A DNA stretch of 19,751 bases from Methanobacteriota archaeon (GTDB taxonomy: Archaea; Thermoplasmatota; Poseidoniia; Poseidoniales; Thalassarchaeaceae). Location: positions 10,309 to 30,059 of the forward strand of contig NYXO01000016.1 of assembly GCA_002685415.1 (NCBI GenBank), in the 5' to 3' direction. Of this stretch, positions 15,801 through 19,751 are shown in pieces (positions within the stretch are counted from its first letter, which is position 1; each line of letters begins with the position of its first letter). Below the pieces are notes generated by a model. That model was given only the letters and a program-made list of their open reading frames with translations. It had not been told where the DNA came from and made no database searches. Made by a program: the position numbers and the translations under genes.

Positions 15801-15816
15801 GCGTTATTGGAGTTAG
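12811..15816 (+). CDS. lhr: Lhr-family superfamily 2 helicase with C-terminal zinc motif
   Basis: This 1001-residue ATP-dependent helicase belongs to the Lhr family, which acts on DNA forks and RNA:DNA hybrids in archaea and bacteria. In order: a Q-motif-like LTPVQKAA (24-31), Walker A APTGSGKT (45-52), TPLRALNRD (77-85), TTPET (126-130), Walker B DEVH (153-156) and SAT (190-192). The second RecA domain has VFVNSRSTAE, GVHHGSL, TSSLELGIDIG and QRVGRAEHHLGG. The long region after about 390 corresponds to the winged-helix and Lhr-specific C-terminal domains. C884-x2-C887 and C905-x2-C908, with C915 nearby, form a probable zinc ribbon. It is followed by a helix-hairpin-helix-like GVGEETATRLL. 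Length suits the large archaeal Lhr group. ATG 12811 has no clear ribosome-binding site. The next gene starts 13 bases after its stop. Confidence 0.93.
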   Translation: MSAEALELLHPQVRELVEQRGWKLTPVQKAATADLVDGKDRILVAPTGSGKTEAAVLPIASRALKEDWDSLSILYITPLRALNRDIDRRLASLLEPLGISVGLRHGDTSQKERTKQSKKPPNLLVTTPETAQIMLLGSRLREHLAGVKAVILDEVHDLAASERGAQLLIGLERIAGLEGTSGRFQRVGLSATVGNPDEVANWMSEGAKPIFGPAPRTTKLTVHRETPTAEDDLLAGEWAISPKSIAAFRHLANTLIEDSPSLVFVNSRSTAETVAQRLASIVPELQVGVHHGSLAADTRREMEESLRAGELHGLICTSSLELGIDIGSIRRVHQLNSPRAVDRMLQRVGRAEHHLGGTGRGDILAWEIDDIAECAVIARRAMAGELEGVEWRYNPAIVAANQFLQMASERGVVPIQQATELLKRSTIFPQWAEEDTLAVLRVLDDRWLLRLIEQPRQSDPTIWHPKLWQGLAKKANVDARPADLVPEDRPPWDEEHEEAQKSRWRRAMVQHLPESLSSGWFSPAGKLGRNRTQHISMIPDEIAYKVRDAVTRRVLGSVDEAFVLSLNDVGEDDAGRPRRFVMAGRTWMIVDADPEQSELLVAPVKDTGEAPVWAGELPPVPIEVAMEVGKLRRSAATAIGAMEAMKGDLDFENYPLSEVARADLLNAVAEHIDATENLPTDTTLTIESRDNAVVLNTCRGSRINETLAHFIQAMGSMREGKMGTTLVDPYRIAFQVPGTTAAHVIEWLTTTSPDALEAILRMTIPNGRALRWRMVQVARKMGVLQKAADPRRVNMQGLMQRYRGTPVVEEALSKLFHERMDIEGTMDLIHDIQQGKVEIFHTPNGPLGLSPKSERDLLLPAWSDVQLRERLETRLMAERAVLICLNCKDKSRSRVGRMQQRIEPCTNCGGTMRACSPERMESMLSGWVTSDDPKERARMQKNAELIQTHGHDAVLALMGRGVGEETATRLLRGLSRGNRVALLRAIHNAELQYAKTRRYWS

Positions 15817-15829
15817 AAAGCGATATTGA

Positions 15830-16396
15830 ATGCCAACTCCTCGGAGTCATATGCTAATCGGGCTGACCGGACGATATGCCTCGGGAAAATCAACAGTAGT
15901 GGACTTTCTAGTATCCAAAGGATTGGCTAGTGAATCCTGCTCGGATTCCATACGTGCTCATCTCAAAGAGAACGGAATAGAGGAATCTCGAGAGAATCTA
16001 ATCAATGGCGGCAATGATTTACGTAGAAGTGGTGGGCCTGGTATTCTCGCAGAAATGTTGCTCAAAAGATTGGATGGAAAAAATGCAGTAATTGATTCGA
16101 TAAGAACACCTGGTGAAGTAGAGGCGTTGCAGGAACGTGATGACTTCATTCTAATCGAAGTTCGTGCGGGAATGGATGCGCGCTGGGAAAGAGCGCAGGC
16201 TCGTGCAAGGACTGGAGATATTGTAGATAGAGAGACTTTCTTCGCTAATGAGGAGAAAGAAGCTGTTGCTAAAGATAAGTCTGGTCAAGCCTTGAATGCA
16301 ACTGCAGCCTTAGCCGATTTAGTACTAGTCAACGATGGAAGCCTCGAAGATTTGCATTCAGACCTAGAGGAACTCTGGGGATTGCTATCGCAATAA
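15830..16396 (+). CDS. P-loop nucleotide kinase-like protein (UPF0200-like)
   Basis: This 188-residue protein has a Walker A GRYASGKS (14-21) at the start of a Rossmann-like fold. A kinase-style lid with Arg residues (ARWERAQARARTGD region) and an ending ADLVLVNDGSLEDL are also visible. DLRRSGGP and AVIDSIRTPGE follow the pattern I remember from archaeal UPF0200 proteins and from dephospho-CoA-kinase-like proteins. The phosphate acceptor is unknown. ATG 15830 gives the longest frame. ATG 15851 (MLIGLTG) has GGAG 4 bases before it and matches where such kinases usually begin, so it may be the true start. It ends one base from the stop of the convergent dCMP deaminase. A kinase-like domain of this type is fused to dCMP deaminase in some fungi and phage-defence proteins, which makes the adjacency suggestive. 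Confidence 0.75.
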   Translation: MPTPRSHMLIGLTGRYASGKSTVVDFLVSKGLASESCSDSIRAHLKENGIEESRENLINGGNDLRRSGGPGILAEMLLKRLDGKNAVIDSIRTPGEVEALQERDDFILIEVRAGMDARWERAQARARTGDIVDRETFFANEEKEAVAKDKSGQALNATAALADLVLVNDGSLEDLHSDLEELWGLLSQ

Positions 16397-16397
16397 A

Positions 16398-16835
16398 TCA
16401 GGCTGAGCGATAGTTCACACCGGACTCAGTAAACATACTGGTTGCAATCGCGAAGTCTTCCTCCCAACGCTCTGGAATCTCACAGTCTTCAGGGTATACT
16501 ACTTCCCGAACTCCGGCTTGAATTAAAGATCGGGCGCAACGTGAACAAGGTGGCCAAGTGACATAAGCGGTACAATCCTTGAGTGAAATACCGATTCGCG
16601 CCGCGTGCATGATTGCATTCTCTTCTGCATGACAAATCATTGGGTACTTCTGACTACGATCATTCAGCCTAGCAGCGGTATCTTCAATTCCTCTTGGAAA
16701 ACCATTGAATCCGGTTGAACGAACTTCTCGGTCTTCGCCGACTACTACACAGCCGACCTTGGTAGACGGATCCTTCGACCAGTCTGAGATATGTTTCGCG
16801 AGGTCAAGAAATCGTGCATCCCATTTCAAACTCAT
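16398..16835 (-). CDS. dCMP deaminase
   Basis: This 145-residue zinc enzyme converts dCMP to dUMP, the precursor for thymidylate. The zinc site is H69 with catalytic E71 in CHAEENAI and the C97/C100 pair in PPCSRC. Other conserved parts are DPSTKVGCV near 22-30, the substrate loop GFNGFPRG (42-49) and VREVVYPE near 109. Length and motif spacing match the family. ATG 16835 is the only sensible start. The folC gene lies upstream on the same strand, ending 78 bases before this start, so the pair could be co-transcribed. Both serve thymidylate and one-carbon metabolism. Related cytidine or riboflavin-pathway deaminases share the zinc motif, but the substrate-loop sequence favours dCMP. Confidence 0.93.
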   Translation of the reverse strand: MSLKWDARFLDLAKHISDWSKDPSTKVGCVVVGEDREVRSTGFNGFPRGIEDTAARLNDRSQKYPMICHAEENAIMHAARIGISLKDCTAYVTWPPCSRCARSLIQAGVREVVYPEDCEIPERWEEDFAIATSMFTESGVNYRSA

Positions 16836-16913
16836 CTAACCAACTATACTACCCCACGAGGAAGTTCGTTATCTCAGTTTGCCTTTGTGTAACTAGGTGA
16901 TTCCTTTTGATTG

Positions 16914-18134
16914 TCAATGTACCCGAAGATGCTCCCAAAGGTCGCCATCACTTCGTTCTACAGCCAACTTTAGCATGTCTCCAACAAGATACACACTACC
17001 CATAACGGAGATGCTACAATCCGCTTGCTTTGACATAATTTCTGCAATTTCAAGAGCCTTTGTTGGATCTCTTTCGATTATTGGTTTGTCCAATCTATTT
17101 GAAAAAATCAGATCCGCAAGCTCCTCTGCATCAACCGCTGGATTTCTTCCAGTGGTTGGTTCTGTAACGATGATGTGACGGAATGTTGGCATATGCCAAA
17201 CTTCACTTATTACATCGGCTAAAGCCTCTTCCAACTTGGCCTTTTGAGTAACTCCGATGAGAAGAATTGTCGGCTCTCGAATTGACATTAATTCAGTTTG
17301 TAAGCCATCGGAATTGTGAGCAGCACTAATCATTACTTCAGAATTGAACAATTCCTTTGGTGGCCAATTTGGAGAACGACCGGGCCAATTGATATCATTT
17401 GATGGTAATTCCCATCCAAATGTTGTAGCAATATATCCTGCAAAAATGAACCAATCTTCCCAATAATTGTCAATTTCTATTCCCTCATGGACATACAAGT
17501 CGTCACCGACTACCTCGGCAATCGTTTGCAAAACGGATTCATCTCCGGGATGGTAAACCACCATTGGCACACCTTCACGATGAATTCCAGCTTTAGCGCG
17601 AGCGATTTGCTCACGAGTATTTCCGAGTATTTCGGTGTGGTCGAGGCCAATGGTGGTAATGACGCATAGGTCTGCATCGACCAAACAAGTTGCATCACCC
17701 TCTCCACCCAATCCGGTTTCGATTATTGCACGATCTATGCCGGCGTGAGAAAAGGCTAGCATAGCGATTGCAAATGTACATTCGTAGAAGGTTGGTTCTT
17801 CACCTAATTCTTTTCCAACTTCCACAGCAGCAGCACGAACTGTTGCAAGATGGTCATCAAAAGTCCGCGAATCAATTACCTCTCCGTCGATACGAACCCT
17901 CTCTTCAATGACAACAAGATGAGGGGTAGTAAACAGACCGACTTTTAATCCACTATTTGCCGCAGCGCTGGAAAGAAAGGCACACAGAGTTCCTTTTCCA
18001 TTTGTTCCAGCGACATGAATCGATGGGAAATCCAATTGTGGATTATCCATCTTCAGTAGTAGCGATTCTATTCTTTGCAGACCGAGATTCATGCCGGCAA
18101 ACCGCCTATCCATGAGCCATTCTCGGTCTTCCAT
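16914..18134 (-). CDS. folC: Folylpolyglutamate / dihydrofolate synthase
   Basis: This Mur-ligase-family enzyme adds glutamate to folates (and may form dihydrofolate from dihydropteroate) using ATP. Visible motifs are the P-loop AGTNGKGT (42-49), TTPHL (69-73), EERVRIDG (77-84), ETGLGG (139-144), TTIGLDHTEILG (160-171, H166 as metal ligand) and AKAGI (200-204, the Lys usually carbamylated). At 406 residues it is close to the family norm. The usual GLGGRxDATN reads GLGGEGDATC here, so the expected Arg is Glu and the Asn is Cys. The later glutamate-ligase domain (LLIGVTQKAK, VTEPTTGRNP) is present. ATG 18134 is preceded by a G-rich GGGGGATG. It is divergent from the presenilin-like gene. The second activity is not decided by sequence. 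Confidence 0.92.
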   Translation of the reverse strand: MEDREWLMDRRFAGMNLGLQRIESLLLKMDNPQLDFPSIHVAGTNGKGTLCAFLSSAAANSGLKVGLFTTPHLVVIEERVRIDGEVIDSRTFDDHLATVRAAAVEVGKELGEEPTFYECTFAIAMLAFSHAGIDRAIIETGLGGEGDATCLVDADLCVITTIGLDHTEILGNTREQIARAKAGIHREGVPMVVYHPGDESVLQTIAEVVGDDLYVHEGIEIDNYWEDWFIFAGYIATTFGWELPSNDINWPGRSPNWPPKELFNSEVMISAAHNSDGLQTELMSIREPTILLIGVTQKAKLEEALADVISEVWHMPTFRHIIVTEPTTGRNPAVDAEELADLIFSNRLDKPIIERDPTKALEIAEIMSKQADCSISVMGSVYLVGDMLKLAVERSDGDLWEHLRVH

Positions 18135-18180
18135 TGTTCCACATCCCCCGACTCGCGACTAGGCGCAGATACGGGTCAAG

Positions 18181-19281
18181 GTGATATGGACCTTGAACTT
18201 GGGGGAGATTGTGTCCGACCGAAGTGAAAGTGTCATCGAGTTGATGAAGGACCAATGGGAATCCATGGTTGGTATGGCTGGAATGTTCATTGTGACTATA
18301 GGAATCGGTATTTTCATTCAACCGCTTTACGATGTTCCAGAAGCTAGAGCATTCGGAGAAGAAGGTACTACGAAATCTGGATTTATTTTGTTCGAACTAT
18401 TGATGATTGGAATTTTCACATTCGCCATTATTTGGTTGGCAAGAAAGGGATTGGATTACCTAATCAAAGGTATAGTCATGCTTGCCCTCGGACTAAGCTT
18501 ATTCTATGCAGTCCAACCATTTACCTTGCTAATTCTCTTCATTCTTGGCTTCGCAACGCCCGCTTCTGTTGGGATTTCCGCCCTCGCAATTACCATTGGA
18601 GGAATGACTGCATTAAATCGATATCCAGAATGGTGGGTAGTGAACTCAGTTGGAGTAATGGTCGGTTCGGGAGTAATCGTGATGATTGGAATCTCTTTCG
18701 TTCCAACACTCGTCATAATTTTCATGATTTTAGCGGCGATTTACGATTATTGGGCAGTTCACAAAAGCAAGCATATGCTTGAACTTGCAGATACGATGAT
18801 CGGACTCAAACTGCCAGTTTTACTTGTGGCGCCAAAGGAAAAGGGATACTCTTTCCTAGAACAAGAAGGAGACATAATGCAAGACCCTCCCCCTCCTCCT
18901 ACAGAAGTAATGGAAGCAGAAATAGATGATTGGTGGGACGATAAGAAACCGAAGAAGAAGAGTCGAGATGCCTTGTTCATGGGTCTAGGTGACGTTATCT
19001 TCCCCGGTATGTTAGTCATCTCAGCCATTTCCTTCCTACCTGATTGGGGGCCAGAAATTTGGAACCCATACGGTACTTTCTACATGGCGCAAATCGTTGT
19101 AGCAATTGGTACACTTATCGGAGGCCTAGTTGGGTATGTGCTGCTGATGACCTTCGTTGCACAAGGAAATCCACAACCAGGACTACCGCTGTTGAATGGC
19201 GGGGCGATATTGGGTTACATCATCAGTGGAATCTATGCTGTTGGGCCTGCGCAATTGTTTCAGGCGATTACCTTCCTCTAG
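18181..19281 (+). CDS. Presenilin / signal-peptide-peptidase-like aspartyl protease
   Basis: This multi-helix intramembrane protease would cut membrane-embedded peptides with two Asp residues. Counting from GTG 18181, the motifs are IYDYWAV (D189), MGLGDVIFPG (D271, GxGD motif) and QPGLPLL (332-338), a variant of the PAL motif. About nine helices are visible, three of them after the second Asp region. The loop between the two catalytic helices (about 206-262) is cytosolic-looking, with five prolines at 236-240, the acidic EIDDWWDD and the basic KKPKKKSR. The start is uncertain. GTG 18181 gives 366 residues. GTG 18211 has GGGGGAG just before it, and removing the first 10 residues costs no motif. 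Archaeal members are well known. The substrate might be remnant signal peptides. Confidence 0.88.
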   Translation: MIWTLNLGEIVSDRSESVIELMKDQWESMVGMAGMFIVTIGIGIFIQPLYDVPEARAFGEEGTTKSGFILFELLMIGIFTFAIIWLARKGLDYLIKGIVMLALGLSLFYAVQPFTLLILFILGFATPASVGISALAITIGGMTALNRYPEWWVVNSVGVMVGSGVIVMIGISFVPTLVIIFMILAAIYDYWAVHKSKHMLELADTMIGLKLPVLLVAPKEKGYSFLEQEGDIMQDPPPPPTEVMEAEIDDWWDDKKPKKKSRDALFMGLGDVIFPGMLVISAISFLPDWGPEIWNPYGTFYMAQIVVAIGTLIGGLVGYVLLMTFVAQGNPQPGLPLLNGGAILGYIISGIYAVGPAQLFQAITFL

Positions 19282-19354
19282 CGCATCGTGCTCGAAATAG
19301 TGAGATTCCCCGATTCATTGAAGGCTAAGTGTTGAGCCCTTAGGTTCGGTTGTT

Positions 19355-19751
19355 ATGCTGGACATGAGCATGTTCCGAGAGCACGCGGATGTGCTGAGGG
19401 CCGACCATGACAAGAGAGAGATGCCTCATGATAACATCGACGAGGTAATCCGTCTCGATGAAGAATGGCGGCAAGCAAGATACGATGTCGACCAACTCAG
19501 AAAGAAGCGAAATGAGGCCGCTAGAGGTATTGCGGAAGCAAAGAAATCCGGGGATTCCGCCGCTGCGGACGCAATTTTAGCAGAGGTTGCAAGTCTCGGG
19601 CAAGAGATTGATGCTCTGAGTGAAAAAGTCGATTCCTGCTTATCTGAAAGGGATACAATTCGAATGCGTGTTCCAAATATCCTGCATGAATCAGTTCCAG
19701 TAGGAGAAGATGACCAGAAGAATACCTTACACAGTTTACACGGTAACAAGA
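19355..19751 (+). CDS. serS: Seryl-tRNA synthetase, 3'-truncated
   Basis: The frame from ATG 19355 stays open to the window edge (132 codons). It encodes the N-terminal tRNA-binding arm of seryl-tRNA synthetase, which charges tRNA(Ser). MLDMSMFREH matches the usual MLDxxxxRxxP start. A long, charged antiparallel coiled coil follows (about 28-100, with DQLRKKRNEAARGI). RVPNILHESVPVGEDD at about 108-123 is the typical end of the arm before the catalytic domain, which lies outside the window. It is of the common bacterial/archaeal type, not the rare methanogen type. No clear ribosome-binding site lies before 19355, so a leaderless message is possible. The presenilin-like gene lies 73 bases upstream. 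A weak inverted repeat CTAAG/CTTAG lies at about 19324-19342. Confidence 0.95.
   Translation, partial: MLDMSMFREHADVLRADHDKREMPHDNIDEVIRLDEEWRQARYDVDQLRKKRNEAARGIAEAKKSGDSAAADAILAEVASLGQEIDALSEKVDSCLSERDTIRMRVPNILHESVPVGEDDQKNTLHSLHGNK

Noticed and set aside
19324..19347. CTAAG/CTTAG repeat and GGTTCGG before serS as a tRNA T-arm or T-box
   Set aside because: There is no acceptor stem, anticodon arm or T-box motif around it; the stem is only 5 bp.

Overview
The window reads as a gene-dense archaeal chromosome segment of moderate GC, most likely from a marine planktonic Thermoplasmatota lineage (Marine Group II/Poseidoniia, possibly Group III). The archaeal assignment rests on an MC1-family chromosomal protein, a Hjc-type Holliday junction resolvase, a signal peptidase I with a catalytic Ser/His pair, a stand-alone Lrp/AsnC RAM domain, an Lhr-type helicase and a presenilin-like protease. 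The finer lineage is inferred from gene content and style and was not tested by phylogeny. Genes sit close together, and several overlap or lie within 10 bases of a neighbour. Many starts follow GGAG/GAGG Shine-Dalgarno motifs, which in places favour a start other than the longest one.

Layout. 1-1452: the 3' part of an aldehyde dehydrogenase, then a five-helix membrane protein. 1454-1561 (minus): a 35-residue zinc-ribbon microprotein, divergent from the next operon. 1703-5105: a succinate dehydrogenase operon in the order membrane anchor, flavoprotein, iron-sulfur protein, resembling the actinobacterial Sdh1 type, and closed by a strong hairpin near 5114-5149. 5198-5823 (minus): chromatin protein MC1 and a RAM-domain protein. 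5929-8325: a macro-domain protein, an RNase H-fold (YqgF/RuvC-like) protein, the Hjc resolvase and a small coiled-coil protein that overlaps the 3' end of hjc on the other strand. 8390-11650: a site-2 protease facing a signal peptidase I, which is translationally coupled to an unknown membrane protein. 11689-12744: a lipoprotein with a PI-PLC-like fold. 12811-15816: a large Lhr helicase with a C-terminal zinc motif. 15830-18134: a small P-loop kinase-like protein converging on a dCMP deaminase and a folylpolyglutamate/dihydrofolate synthase. 18181-19281: a presenilin/signal-peptide-peptidase-like protease. 19355 to the end: the 5' part of seryl-tRNA synthetase.

Functional themes. These are respiration (Sdh), DNA structure and recombination (MC1, Hjc, YqgF-like, Lhr), membrane proteolysis (three unrelated membrane proteases) and nucleotide/folate metabolism (dCMP deaminase beside FolC). 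Most of the window is housekeeping. The less ordinary items are the zinc-ribbon microprotein, a 13-base palindrome in front of the sdh operon, Cys/His residues in the Sdh anchor that could hold a metal cluster, the side-by-side but separate kinase-like and dCMP deaminase genes, and the two resolvase-fold nucleases in divergent orientation. I saw no tRNA or rRNA gene, CRISPR array, transposase or attachment site. No gene-free stretch exceeds about 150 bases.
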